64,000 bases of DNA from Bacteroidales bacterium (GCA_017535665.1 JAFXTS010000017.1:1-64000); one strand, 5' to 3'. Counted from the stretch's first letter, positions 17,919 to 28,050 are shown. Translations and numbers: made by a program. The notes: generated by a model not told the origin, from the letters alone.

Positions 17919-17939
17919 TTTTTCCAAACTTTATCGTAT
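17919..17939. repeat. 21-bp direct repeat flanking the RhuM gene, right copy
   Basis: Perfect copy of 16806-16826, 1113 bp away. Its right end overlaps the first three bases of the TATCTTTG promoter box of the WlbA-like gene. Confidence 0.85.
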
Positions 17940-17944
17940 CTTTG
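17937..17944 (+). promoter_or_regulatory. -7 box for the WlbA-like gene
   Basis: tatctttg, 35 bp upstream of the ATG at 17980. Confidence 0.7.
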
Positions 17945-17979
17945 CACGCACTTTTTAAGGCTGAAATAAACGTTAGAAT

Positions 17980-18933
17980 ATGCACAATTTCGCACTCATC
18001 GGGGCGGCAGGTTACATCGCCCCGCGCCACTTACAGGCCATCAAAGATACCGGCAACCAGGTGGTCGCCCTGCTCGACAAGTCCGACAGCGTAGGCATCA
18101 TCGACCGCTACTTCCCCGACGCCGCCCTCTTCACCGAGAGCGAACGCTTCGACCGACACCTATACCGTCTGCTGAAACGCGGTGACGGCCAGCAGGTTGA
18201 CTACGTTTCCATCTGCTCGCCCAACTACCTGCACGACGCCCATATCCGCCTCGCCCTGCGCAACGGCGCCGATGCCATCTGCGAAAAACCACTCGTGCTC
18301 AACCCCTGGAACCTCGACGGCCTCACCGACATCGAAAAAGACACCGGCAAGAAAATCTACCACATTCTCCAACTGCGCCTCCACCCCTCCGTGCAAAAAC
18401 TCAAAGCACGCATTGACAACGGCCCGAAAGATAAAGTTTACGACATCGACCTGACCTACATCACCGGACGGGGGCAATGGTACCACTACTCCTGGAAAGG
18501 CGATGTGGAAAAATCGGGCGGCATCACCACCAACATCGGCGTTCACTTTTTCGACATGCTGACCTACATCTTTGGTGAGGTGCGCGAACTGGTGGTGCAT
18601 CACCTCTCCCCCACCGTCGCCGCCGGCTTTCTGCAGCTGGAACGCGCCCGCGTACGCTGGTTCCTCAGCATCGACGCCCAATACGTGCCCGCCGACCTTC
18701 GCACACAAGGCCAACGCACCTACCGCTCCATCCTTATCAACGGCGACACCTTCGACTTCACCGCCGGCTTCACCGACCTGCATACCGAAGCCTACCGCCA
18801 GATTCTGAGCGGCCACGGCTTCACCATCGACGACGCCCGCAACTACGTCAACCTATGCCACCAGGTGCGCAACAGCCAGCCCGTGGGCAGAAATGGCGAA
18901 TACCACCCCCTGCTCCTACAGGTCGCAGAATAA
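17980..18933 (+). CDS. Gfo/Idh/MocA oxidoreductase, WlbA/WbpB-like UDP-sugar 3-dehydrogenase
   Basis: An NAD-dependent dehydrogenase of 317 aa. The N-terminal Rossmann loop is ALIGAAGYIAPRHLQAIKDT, the conserved CSPNYLHDAHI segment follows, and the catalytic Lys is residue 103 in CEKPLVLNP. The family's active-site His is in NIGVHFFDML. The sequence follows WlbA/WbpB, which oxidise C3 of UDP-N-acetylglucosaminuronate on the way to diacetamido-mannuronic acid for surface polysaccharide. None of the other pathway enzymes is nearby. The gene is clearly more GC-rich than the accessory genes to its left and is convergent with the dGTPase gene (14 bp gap). Confidence 0.88.
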   Translation: MHNFALIGAAGYIAPRHLQAIKDTGNQVVALLDKSDSVGIIDRYFPDAALFTESERFDRHLYRLLKRGDGQQVDYVSICSPNYLHDAHIRLALRNGADAICEKPLVLNPWNLDGLTDIEKDTGKKIYHILQLRLHPSVQKLKARIDNGPKDKVYDIDLTYITGRGQWYHYSWKGDVEKSGGITTNIGVHFFDMLTYIFGEVRELVVHHLSPTVAAGFLQLERARVRWFLSIDAQYVPADLRTQGQRTYRSILINGDTFDFTAGFTDLHTEAYRQILSGHGFTIDDARNYVNLCHQVRNSQPVGRNGEYHPLLLQVAE

Positions 18934-18947
18934 CGGAAACTCTTCCT

Positions 18948-20114
18948 TTAGAACTCGCCCTTGCCGTGCTGGAAACGAATGACCCGCGGCAACGCGATTT
19001 CGCGCATGCACTCCAACGCGAAACGGTCGGTCATGCCCGACAGGTAGTCGGTCACCACCTGCATCTCCATCTGTTCTTCCGTCCAACCGTTCCGATGCGC
19101 CTCATCCAAATAGAATTTACTCATATTTTTCAGATAATCAGCAAAATAACTATCTATCACCCGCATCCTTTTTCCCTTGTATCTACAACTGCTCCAGTCG
19201 AACATCTTGCATAATCCCATCAAATGTTCGAAGATAGTGGAAACGATGCGGTCGCACGACGACTCCACCTCGATTTGGATGGGATGCTTGTAAATGTTTT
19301 CATAGTTGAATTGGATGAGCGAAAGCATCAGCTGGTGCGCCTCTTCCGACACGGCGATGGCCTCCTCGGTGGAGTTGGCCACCAAGTCGTTGACAAGGTA
19401 GTTGATGATGTCGCTATTGCTGTTGCCCACCCGTTTGCGGATTTGGGCAGGGATGTCGTTTTTCTTGATGAAACCCGCCACGATAGCATCCTCGATGTCA
19501 CGTCCCAAGTAGGCGATTTTGTCGGAAAAGCGCACGATGGCGCCCTCGTAGGTGGAGGGCAGGAAGCGGCGCGAATGGATACTGTCGAGATCCTTGACCG
19601 TGAAATCGGGCGTGATGGAGCGTTCAAATCTCTCGCCATTATGGCAGATGATGCCATCCTTCACAGCGTAGGTAAGGTTGAGGCCCTGGCCGCCGGAGAT
19701 CAATTTTTCTACCACGCGGTAACTGTTAACCTCATGAATGAAAGCATCTTTACCACCAAGGATACGTGCCAAAGCGGCCTCGCCGGCATGTCCGAACGGG
19801 GTGTGACCGAGGTCGTGGCCAAGGGCGATGGCGTAGGCCATATCCTCGTTGAGGTGCCATTCCTCCTCGCGCTTGCCGTTCAATCCACGGCAGATGGTGG
19901 CGCTGATGGTGGCCACATGCAGCACATGCTCGATGCGAGTGCAGATATGGTCGTCGTTGGGGTTGAAAAAGACCTGCGTCTTGTACTTCAGGCGACGGAA
20001 GGGTTTGGAATGGAAAATGGCGGTCTGGTCACGGTAGTAACAGCCCCGTATGTCCTCTTCGCGCGGCAGAGTGCGGCGTTCGAGTTCGGAGTCAGGAATC
20101 CTGTTGCAAATCAT
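18948..20114 (-). CDS. dgt: deoxyguanosinetriphosphate triphosphohydrolase-like HD protein
   Basis: An HD-domain dNTP triphosphohydrolase (dGTP to deoxyguanosine and tripolyphosphate), cytoplasmic, acting in nucleotide pool control. At 388 aa it fits the short dGTPase-like branch. The first metal-binding His is in TRIEHVLHVA (residue 63), the HD pair is in LGHDLGHTPFGH (residues 100-101), and RFSDKIAYLGRDIEDA provides the distal Asp. The N terminus FRRLKYKTQVFFN is typical. It begins 15 bp after sprA on the same strand and is probably co-transcribed with ruvA and sprA. Family assignment is firm; the preferred nucleotide is not known. Confidence 0.92.
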   Translation of the reverse strand: MICNRIPDSELERRTLPREEDIRGCYYRDQTAIFHSKPFRRLKYKTQVFFNPNDDHICTRIEHVLHVATISATICRGLNGKREEEWHLNEDMAYAIALGHDLGHTPFGHAGEAALARILGGKDAFIHEVNSYRVVEKLISGGQGLNLTYAVKDGIICHNGERFERSITPDFTVKDLDSIHSRRFLPSTYEGAIVRFSDKIAYLGRDIEDAIVAGFIKKNDIPAQIRKRVGNSNSDIINYLVNDLVANSTEEAIAVSEEAHQLMLSLIQFNYENIYKHPIQIEVESSCDRIVSTIFEHLMGLCKMFDWSSCRYKGKRMRVIDSYFADYLKNMSKFYLDEAHRNGWTEEQMEMQVVTDYLSGMTDRFALECMREIALPRVIRFQHGKGEF

Positions 20115-20129
20115 GGTTTTGATTTTTGA

Positions 20130-23100
20130 TTACTGGGTCAGCATCAGTCGCACCTTGATACCCGCATCAATGTTCATGTTGTTGTATTGCTGCGAGATAT
20201 AGGGTTTGTTGATGACATGGTCATAATAGAGGGTGAGTCCCACCAACTTGCTGAGCTGGTAGTCGGCGGCGAAGTTGATGGTCATGGAGAGTGAGCCGGC
20301 CGACACCTGGTTGATCTCTTCCGCAATCTTGCGCAGCACGGTTCTATTGTCCTTCATGGCGAATGAAACCGTGAGGTTCAAGTCGCTGGTCACCTGGCGT
20401 TTCATGCCTGAGAAGACGAAGCCGATGGTGATGTCTTTGATACGATAGCCGGCGGAAACAGCCAACTCGTTGGAGGTCATCTCCGTAATCTGGTTGTTGG
20501 CGAAACTGAGAGAGGTATTGCGCGACCGCTTGTATTCCACCTTGATCATCAAACTGTTCTTAAGTGTCATGTCGAAACCAATGAGCGGGTTGAGTTGCTC
20601 TGAAATGGTGATTTGCCCGATTTCGTAATTGGAAATGAAGTTGTTGAGCGGGTCGAAGGCGGTGGCATGGCCATCAGCATCCTCTCTATACAGCAAGTTA
20701 CTGGCATAATTACCCACGTTGTAGGTACAAGTATAAGCATGGGTGATAGAGAGACTCTGGAAGACTTTCTGTACGGCTTTAATTTTGGTAAAGCCTGTGT
20801 AGTTGAGGCGCCAGTTGGGCATGGGAAACTTCGGGAAAGGCGAGCTCACATCCACCTTATCGGTCTTCTTGCCTGCGTATGCACAAAGGAATGCAGAAGT
20901 AAGCACTTCCTGCGAGAGCCTGCCATATCCCACCGGATAGCCAGTAGTGTCGTTGATGACGCCTCCCGAGTTGGGGTTCAACTCCGACAGACGCGTGGCC
21001 AACTCGTAGCGTGCCTCTCTGAACTCATCGAACAGTTTGTTACCATCCACAAAGAACTTGCCGAGTCCGAACTGTGTGATGTTGTAATTACCTGTCGTCT
21101 TTGGTGTATAGGAATGGAAAACACCCTCTGCATCAGCACGATAGTATTCCGAGTAGCTGGACGACTGGTTACGCGTGGCGGTCACATCGATACGGAAGTC
21201 ACGGAACGGTTCTACCGTCGCCCTGAAATTAATCACCTTATTATGGTTCTCCATGTAGGCGTAATTCATCAGAGTATCGGTTGAAAGCCAGCCACGTTCG
21301 GAACCGATATGGCGGATGTCAGTCTGACCACCGAAGACAAACAGGAAGCCCGGAGCGCCATTGGTCCAGTTCAAACCCATGATGTTGGGCGAGTACAAGA
21401 AGCCCGGCATCGAGATACCATTACCGGCGGTGTAACTGAGAGAAGCGTTACGCAACATCATCAAGAAACGCACTGTTCCATCCAAGATTATCTTGCCATA
21501 GTTCGGTTTCTCTTTCAGAGAATCCTTACCTTTGTCTTTATCTTTGTCCTTCCCCTTACCTTTACCCTTCTTCTCGTCTTCATCCTCGTCAGGAGCACCT
21601 TTCAGTTTCTGAGTTGGCTTGCCCTTGTTCATAGTATTCTTGTTGGTGCCTTGATTGACTTTCTTGAAGTAGGGCACTTTATTATAAAGGTTTACAAAAT
21701 TGACATTTCCATTCAGTTGCAGAGTCTGCGAGTTGGCGATTACATTACCCAAATAGCTTAGGGCCGTGGAAGAGGCGGTAAAGTTATAGGTAGAACTATA
21801 TCGTGCGGAAGCAGTAATCCAGCTGAAGAGCGGAATCTTGTTGATCGGCACCTGCCAGGAGGCATCAAACCTTTGCTGATAGGTGTTGATACGGCCGGCA
21901 TGACCGAAACAGCGCCAGATGGAATCTTTCTCGGTGCGGGTGTCAATCAAGCCCTGTGGCTCATCTATACGGGCGACCGCATTGATGGTATATTCAAATT
22001 TCAACCCCTGCGAAATATCCCACCGCAGCGCATAGTCGCGGGTCCAGTTGAAGGTCTTGACAAAGCTCGTGTCCATGATGACATGTCCCTTGCTCTTCGG
22101 TCTGTACTTGAACTCATTGAACTCGCGCAATACCGTTGTACGGAAAGTGAACATCTTGGGCAGCGGATAGAAGTTGAAGTCGCGAATCAACTGCAACCAC
22201 TTCGATTTCAACCATTTCTGTCCTGACAACGGACGGATATTCTTTGGGTTATAATTATAAGAATAACCCAACTCCGCCTGGTGTGAAAATTCGTTGTCGA
22301 ATTCTACATCCACGTTGCGGGTCTTGACCTCTGAATAGGCGTAGGAGAAGTCGAAGTTCTCGATGTCCCACGGACGAATCTTGATCGGCTTGTCGAAATC
22401 GCGCTCTTTACGCACGTTCATCAAGTTGACGTTCTGTCGGCGAACGAAGTTGGTGGTCATGTGGCGGATTGAGTCGCGTTCGGCGGCGGTGGCGTAGGTC
22501 TTGAGGTCTTCTTTCAGTTTGACATCGGGATTCAGCGGGTTGTATTCCGGTATGGAGACATTCTGGGAGAAGTCGTAGTGTACGGGGATGCGGATATTCC
22601 ACTTTTCGGGGAAGAGGGTCTTGCCAGCTTCGAGGTTGGCGGCAAAGTCAACGGTGTACAGTGTCTCGGTCTGCCGTTCGGTCACCGACTGGTCGAGGGT
22701 TCCGAAGCCGGGGGTGGAATAGGTACCCGACAGGGTGATGTCGCCCACGTCGGCCAGGTTGAGTCTCATTCGGGCGAGGGCGGCGAAGCCTTGTTTATCG
22801 TCGAAGTCGCAAAGGCGCAGCTCGTTCACCCACACCTCCACCGATTTCGGCAACATATCGTCACCATCTTGCATGGTGCGTTTCTTGGGGTTGCGGATAC
22901 CAATCATGATGGTGGCCACATCGGCGAGATTGGGAGTACCCACCACGGTAATGCGTTGTCCCTCATTAAGACTTCCTATGGAATACGGAACGGTGATGCT
23001 CGGATGCGAGCCGTTACGTACCTCTATATTACGATGCTGTTTCACGGACACCAGCGAGTCAAGAATGATTTCCAGACGGTTGTTTTCCGGCCAGATAATC

Positions 23101-26100
23101 GTGGAGTCCTTGCCGCAATACCACGGAGTAAGCTCCAGCGGAATTTCATACTCGTAGTAGTTGTCGGTAAAGTCGGAACCCAAACGGATGAACGCAGTTA
23201 CCTGACCTTTGGTGATAGCATCGTTCTGGTTGACTTTCTCAGCATGGATGAACATTCTGAGTTTCTTGAACTTGCGCAAATCGTAACGGGTAGTCTTATA
23301 GATAGCCCTTGCATCGCCATCGCCCAAGTTCTGCACCTTCATGGTAAGTGCCTGCTCGTTAATGTGGTACGTGGTGGTACTTCCATAACCCTGCTCACGC
23401 TTGATACCAGGAGGCAGCACGTAGGGTATCGGATCACGGTTTCCATTCTCCTCAATACTCAAAGATGAAATATTGAAAACGGTCTCTTCACCGCCCATAG
23501 CCGGCAGATAATCACCATCTTCCATCAAATCAAGCGAATAGGTACGCCAGTCGCTCTTCACCAACTCGAAAGTGGCCAAACGGCAGATGATGGGTTCGGT
23601 AAAGTCGCGCATAAACATACGCATGAAACGGATGGAGTTGAAGCCCGTAATGTTACCCACCACCTTGTCGGGGTTCTTGATCGGAATCTTGAACTGATAC
23701 CAGCGCGTTACCGGACGGGTACCATTGGGCAGCGGTTCGGGAGAAGCGTCGTAGATGTCGTTGATATAATTCTCACCCACATTCATTCTATCCGGACGCA
23801 AGTCAATGACATATTGATAATACTTCTCATCTTCACTCAAAGTATTATCATTATTCACATCTTCCATATTAGGAACACTGCTCCCCTGAGTCGGATAGTT
23901 TTCAGGACTCATATTCTGAGTAGGTGAGTTGCCTTCCGCATTATTATACTTTTTATAACGATCCAAAATCTTCAAGTCGGCATCATCATAATCAGAGCCT
24001 CTGAAGTAGTGGTAATCGTCTGAAGAGGGGTCAGCGACGATTTTCGCCAACGCATTGGCATCCAAATAGCCATCCAGCAAATCAATGAAATTCTCTGAGA
24101 AATACTCCTGCTCGCGGTGTGATGAGAGTCCATCATAACCCACATCCTGATGCATACGGGCATCATCGGTGGTGTTATCGAAAGCGGTGACGATCATCTG
24201 GATGGTAGGCACGCGCCCCCATACCGTAAACTCCACATTCTCATCCACATCGCTGCTGGGCAGACCATTTTCAAAAAATTTCTTGCCATCTTTCAAAATA
24301 TCTTCCGAGATGTCACCCAAGTTAAAATAGAGTTTACCACCTGGGTGGTTCGGATTCTCAATGAACGGGTCCATCATCCAGAACTCGATGTACTCGTAGT
24401 TAGCCGACTCGAAGTCGGTATTGTCCATGGCGCGCATGATACCGCCCCAACGGGAGGCCGGATCGTTCAATGTACCATCGGTTGCCACACCGGCCGAGAA
24501 TCCTTCCTGTCCCAATGCATCGTAGTTGTACGGACCTCTTTCCGAGGGATAGAAGGCCAGGTTGAGCACGGAGAGGTTGGTCGGGGTGGACTGTCCATTT
24601 TCTCTGTTGGGGAAAAGCTCGGTCTCGTAAACCTCACGGGCGTAAGGTACCGACTGGTCGTCCACCGTCAGGTTGGAAGGAGTGGCGTTGTTGTTGCGAT
24701 AGAACACCGGGTCGATGATGTACCAGCAGAAACGGGCACGGTTGTAACCGTAGGCGAGTTGCCGGCGCTCCGGATCCGAATCAGAGACATTCGCCTCGGG
24801 GAACATCTGTATCTGTCCCTGCGGGGTGGAAGCCAAGTGCCATTTGTAGATGGAACGGAGATCGGTGGTCGATTTGGTGGCCTCAAAGTCATCAATATAG
24901 GTGGTTCCCTCCTTGCCAATGGCACGGGAATGACCCGGGATAAAGTGGGCGAACTCGCCTTCCAACTGGAGGTTAGACTCCGTGGTGGTGCTATGGAAAC
25001 TCAACAGGTCGACAGCCTTCGTCACAAAAGGCACCTTCGTCTTGTAGTTGAGGTTCATACCCCATATCGTGTTGGCAATCGGCTCATCACCATAATTCAC
25101 CTTCTCGGTGATGGGACGCTCACTCAGATGCAGCGCAGTAGCGCCGATATTGAAGTTCTCGTTAAAGGCATAGTCGAGGTTGAGACCAAACATGCGCTGG
25201 TCGGTCAACGCGATGGCGGAACGGTTCTCCAAAGAAATGGTGATAGGCGTACCCGAATTAAGCACACCCGAGTTGATAATGGAGACCGTACCCATGCTAT
25301 AGTTGACCGTATAGTCCACATTCTCGGTCAGCGTGATACCGCCTGCCGTCACCTTCACAGAGCCTTCCGGCACGTTCATGGCATTCAGCGAAATCTCTGA
25401 GCCATAACTTGATTTGTAACTACCTTCCAAGTAATACTTGTCCTTGGCGGTGTACTGCTTGGCCAGCGTTTTGGTAGTACGATATAGCGTATCAAAAGCG
25501 TATTTATCAGCGATTTCCGGCTCGGTGAGCACCGCCCGCAAATCCTTACCAAACGGCTCAATGGTCGGGAAATAGATTTTACCATTCTGCGCATTGATGG
25601 TACCACCACGAGTGGCCGCATTATCAATAAAGTCGAAAATACCATCGGAGATGGTGTCCTGCTGCTTGTTCAAACGGTCAACACCCAATAAGCGGATGAG
25701 CGGGATATTTTTCTGACTTCCTAACGTGAAGAAGCCATTCGGAACACCCTCCACATCACCGGTATAAAGAATATTCAGGATGAAGTCCTCAGGCGACACC
25801 TGATAGGCGTTCAAACTATACACATTCTTCATCATCAAGTCCCACAACGGTGACTTTGTGTCGAGGGTGGTGCTCTTCAGCAATTTCACCCTGATACAGT
25901 CGGGCGCGCTCACCTGATTGGAAAATTCACCCACCTGATAGATGTGCTCGTCGCCAATAATAGTATATTGGTACGCCACGGCCAGCACCTGGTCGGAGGT
26001 GAGGGAGGTGTTGAGGGAGATGAAACCCAACTGGGGGTTAAAGGTATATTCGGAAGGAGAAAGCAGACGGGCGCTCTCCACCTTTTCGTAGTCCACACCA

Positions 26101-27434
26101 GAGGTGAGGCCACGGGCATGCAGGTTGTTGTTCACCGAAGAGAGGTCACGGTACAGCGACGTGTCGATGATCAACGGGAGGGTGTTGGCCGAATCGCAGG
26201 GATAATAAACACCGGGCGTGCCCGTAAAGCCAGCAAACTGCGGATTACTCTCTCCCAAATCGGTGAAAGCCACAATATTACGGTTGTCGTTGGTAGCAGA
26301 ACCGATAGTGGTGCGCCACACCTCTATCTTGGTGATGACAATCGGAGAACTCACCAACGGAAGGGTGGACAGATATTGGTTATAATGGTCTCTAAAGAAT
26401 TGGTTGACAAAATAATGGCGGTTCTCATCATATTCGTCAGCCTTGATGTAGAATTCGTTGGTCTGCGCACCGCCTGTCACTGTAATGGTCTGTGATTCAG
26501 ATTTTTTCTCTGATGCCACGGCGGTCACCATCAGCTTGCCGAACTTCAGCTGTGTCTTGATACCGAAAAGGCTCTGACTACCTGAAATCAGGGTGCTGTT
26601 GAGCGGCAGCGACACGTTACCGAACTCGATCAATTGCAAGATGTCATCCTCTTTCCCTTCAAATTTGAGTTTCATCTCCTGCTCAAAATCAAACATAGCC
26701 TCGGTGTTGTAGTTGAGGTTGAACTCAATCTTATCACCGATTTTCGCGAGGGCGTTCAACTGGATGTTCTCATCGAAATTGAACTGGGTAACCCTGCGCT
26801 CTTTGATGGGGCGTGCATAGTTATCGGTACGGTTGTGCAGCACACCAAAAATCAACTCGACATTGCCGGAGGGACGGATGTCGATGGTGTTGCTACCGAA
26901 GATGGTCTCGAAAATGTCGCCGCCCACGTGGAGTTGCGGAATCAATCCGCCGCCGCGTCGGTTGCCATGGGAGGTGTAGGAGGCGCCGCGCTCACGCCAG
27001 TAGTTGTTGATGGACTGCCGCAGGTCGTAGTCGATATACTCGTCAATCGACATATCGGCACTGGGACCGAACGGCGTGTTACCAATCATATTCTGGAAAC
27101 GATAGGAGTTGGTGGTGGAGTCGAATACGATTTCGGTATGATAAGAAGAGGGGGTGGAGAGGTGGAAAGGACTGTAGAATTGGTCCTCATCCAGCGGGTT
27201 GTTGTCGTAGGAAGGGATGGGCGAGCGGAGGCCTGTGTCGGGGGGCGGGGTGATGGGGCTGGGCGAAACCAGCGGCTGTTCCAGCACCGAAGGCTCGTCA
27301 ATTTCGGCTATCGTTTCGGTGCGACCATAACGAGAGTTCCCTTCAGGCACAGCGATAGCCCAAAGGAGAGAGCAACAGGCAGTAGCGACGAGAAACGCAA
27401 GTATATATGGAAATTTTAGTTTTCGGTAGGTCAC
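20130..27434 (-). CDS. sprA: T9SS outer-membrane translocon SprA/Sov
   Basis: A 2434-aa outer-membrane protein, the size of SprA/Sov, the giant beta-barrel through which the type IX secretion system exports cargo. It starts with a GTG at 27434 and an N-terminal hydrophobic segment (ILAFLVATACCSLLWAIA). Characteristic segments are LIPQLHVGGDIFETIFGSNTIDI, ELIFGVL, EGEFAHFIPGHSRAIG and FYPSERGPYN, and a C-terminal beta strand KVRLMLTQ. A highly charged Lys/Asp/Gly insertion (about residues 1940-1975) interrupts the later barrel region. It lies 25 bp after ruvA and 15 bp before dgt. It supplies the export channel for the T9SS cargo gene at the right edge and probably for the giant repeat protein. 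Confidence 0.96.
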   Translation of the reverse strand: MTYRKLKFPYILAFLVATACCSLLWAIAVPEGNSRYGRTETIAEIDEPSVLEQPLVSPSPITPPPDTGLRSPIPSYDNNPLDEDQFYSPFHLSTPSSYHTEIVFDSTTNSYRFQNMIGNTPFGPSADMSIDEYIDYDLRQSINNYWRERGASYTSHGNRRGGGLIPQLHVGGDIFETIFGSNTIDIRPSGNVELIFGVLHNRTDNYARPIKERRVTQFNFDENIQLNALAKIGDKIEFNLNYNTEAMFDFEQEMKLKFEGKEDDILQLIEFGNVSLPLNSTLISGSQSLFGIKTQLKFGKLMVTAVASEKKSESQTITVTGGAQTNEFYIKADEYDENRHYFVNQFFRDHYNQYLSTLPLVSSPIVITKIEVWRTTIGSATNDNRNIVAFTDLGESNPQFAGFTGTPGVYYPCDSANTLPLIIDTSLYRDLSSVNNNLHARGLTSGVDYEKVESARLLSPSEYTFNPQLGFISLNTSLTSDQVLAVAYQYTIIGDEHIYQVGEFSNQVSAPDCIRVKLLKSTTLDTKSPLWDLMMKNVYSLNAYQVSPEDFILNILYTGDVEGVPNGFFTLGSQKNIPLIRLLGVDRLNKQQDTISDGIFDFIDNAATRGGTINAQNGKIYFPTIEPFGKDLRAVLTEPEIADKYAFDTLYRTTKTLAKQYTAKDKYYLEGSYKSSYGSEISLNAMNVPEGSVKVTAGGITLTENVDYTVNYSMGTVSIINSGVLNSGTPITISLENRSAIALTDQRMFGLNLDYAFNENFNIGATALHLSERPITEKVNYGDEPIANTIWGMNLNYKTKVPFVTKAVDLLSFHSTTTESNLQLEGEFAHFIPGHSRAIGKEGTTYIDDFEATKSTTDLRSIYKWHLASTPQGQIQMFPEANVSDSDPERRQLAYGYNRARFCWYIIDPVFYRNNNATPSNLTVDDQSVPYAREVYETELFPNRENGQSTPTNLSVLNLAFYPSERGPYNYDALGQEGFSAGVATDGTLNDPASRWGGIMRAMDNTDFESANYEYIEFWMMDPFIENPNHPGGKLYFNLGDISEDILKDGKKFFENGLPSSDVDENVEFTVWGRVPTIQMIVTAFDNTTDDARMHQDVGYDGLSSHREQEYFSENFIDLLDGYLDANALAKIVADPSSDDYHYFRGSDYDDADLKILDRYKKYNNAEGNSPTQNMSPENYPTQGSSVPNMEDVNNDNTLSEDEKYYQYVIDLRPDRMNVGENYINDIYDASPEPLPNGTRPVTRWYQFKIPIKNPDKVVGNITGFNSIRFMRMFMRDFTEPIICRLATFELVKSDWRTYSLDLMEDGDYLPAMGGEETVFNISSLSIEENGNRDPIPYVLPPGIKREQGYGSTTTYHINEQALTMKVQNLGDGDARAIYKTTRYDLRKFKKLRMFIHAEKVNQNDAITKGQVTAFIRLGSDFTDNYYEYEIPLELTPWYCGKDSTIIWPENNRLEIILDSLVSVKQHRNIEVRNGSHPSITVPYSIGSLNEGQRITVVGTPNLADVATIMIGIRNPKKRTMQDGDDMLPKSVEVWVNELRLCDFDDKQGFAALARMRLNLADVGDITLSGTYSTPGFGTLDQSVTERQTETLYTVDFAANLEAGKTLFPEKWNIRIPVHYDFSQNVSIPEYNPLNPDVKLKEDLKTYATAAERDSIRHMTTNFVRRQNVNLMNVRKERDFDKPIKIRPWDIENFDFSYAYSEVKTRNVDVEFDNEFSHQAELGYSYNYNPKNIRPLSGQKWLKSKWLQLIRDFNFYPLPKMFTFRTTVLREFNEFKYRPKSKGHVIMDTSFVKTFNWTRDYALRWDISQGLKFEYTINAVARIDEPQGLIDTRTEKDSIWRCFGHAGRINTYQQRFDASWQVPINKIPLFSWITASARYSSTYNFTASSTALSYLGNVIANSQTLQLNGNVNFVNLYNKVPYFKKVNQGTNKNTMNKGKPTQKLKGAPDEDEDEKKGKGKGKDKDKDKGKDSLKEKPNYGKIILDGTVRFLMMLRNASLSYTAGNGISMPGFLYSPNIMGLNWTNGAPGFLFVFGGQTDIRHIGSERGWLSTDTLMNYAYMENHNKVINFRATVEPFRDFRIDVTATRNQSSSYSEYYRADAEGVFHSYTPKTTGNYNITQFGLGKFFVDGNKLFDEFREARYELATRLSELNPNSGGVINDTTGYPVGYGRLSQEVLTSAFLCAYAGKKTDKVDVSSPFPKFPMPNWRLNYTGFTKIKAVQKVFQSLSITHAYTCTYNVGNYASNLLYREDADGHATAFDPLNNFISNYEIGQITISEQLNPLIGFDMTLKNSLMIKVEYKRSRNTSLSFANNQITEMTSNELAVSAGYRIKDITIGFVFSGMKRQVTSDLNLTVSFAMKDNRTVLRKIAEEINQVSAGSLSMTINFAADYQLSKLVGLTLYYDHVINKPYISQQYNNMNIDAGIKVRLMLTQ

Positions 27435-27459
27435 TTTTAATAGACTGATTTTTACTAAA

Positions 27460-28050
27460 TTACAACAGTTTTAATGCTTTCTTTATCAACTCTTCAACGG
27501 TCAACTCTGAACCCTCCTTCTTGATGATTCCATCCAGCACTTTTTCCGCCATATTTTTAGCGAAGCCCAAAGCGACCAAAGCAGATAACGCTTCTATTTT
27601 ATTATTATTGTAATTCTGTGAAAAATTATCTTGCACCCCGAAAGATGCCTTGGCAATCTTGTCTTTCAGCTCCATCACCAGACGTTGGGCGGTCTTAGCC
27701 CCTATCCCTTTAATAGACTGAATCGTACGCAGGTCTTGTGAGGCGATGGCGTTGGCCAAATCCTGCACCGACAGGGCGGAAAGCACCAGACAGGCTGTGT
27801 TGGGACCGATGCCGTTCACCGCAATCAGCATTCTGAAGAGCGACCGTTCGGCTTCCTCGTGGAAACCATACAGCAGTTGGGCATCCTCCTTCACCACGAA
27901 ATGGGTGAGCAAGGTCACCTGCTGCTCGTCCTTGAGTTGCGAGAAGGTATTGAGCGAAATATGAATATAGTAACCCACGCCGCCGGCCGTTTCCAGGATG
28001 ACGTAAGCAGGATTTTTTTCAATGATAGTGCCTTTGATGTGGTTGATCAT
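27460..28050 (-). CDS. ruvA: Holliday junction DNA helicase subunit RuvA
   Basis: RuvA (196 aa, usual length) binds Holliday junctions and recruits the RuvB motor for branch migration. Domain I starts MINHIKGTIIEKN and carries the OB-fold strands; domain II holds the two helix-hairpin-helix motifs (LIAVNGIGPNTACLVLS and IQSIKGIGAKTAQRLVMELK); domain III is the C-terminal RuvB-binding helix bundle (EALSALVALGF). It heads the ruvA-sprA-dgt run and is divergent from the sigma-54 activator gene. A TATTTTTG box lies 87 bp upstream. Confidence 0.97.
   Translation of the reverse strand: MINHIKGTIIEKNPAYVILETAGGVGYYIHISLNTFSQLKDEQQVTLLTHFVVKEDAQLLYGFHEEAERSLFRMLIAVNGIGPNTACLVLSALSVQDLANAIASQDLRTIQSIKGIGAKTAQRLVMELKDKIAKASFGVQDNFSQNYNNNKIEALSALVALGFAKNMAEKVLDGIIKKEGSELTVEELIKKALKLL

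Noticed and set aside
18160..18816. Minus-strand 218-codon frame inside the WlbA-like gene
   Set aside because: Antisense shadow produced by GC-rich codons; the plus frame has an intact Rossmann fold and EKP motif.
24150..25400. Plus-strand 416-codon frame opposite sprA
   Set aside because: Antisense to a full-length SprA; composition (H, V, R, G) is that of a shadow frame.
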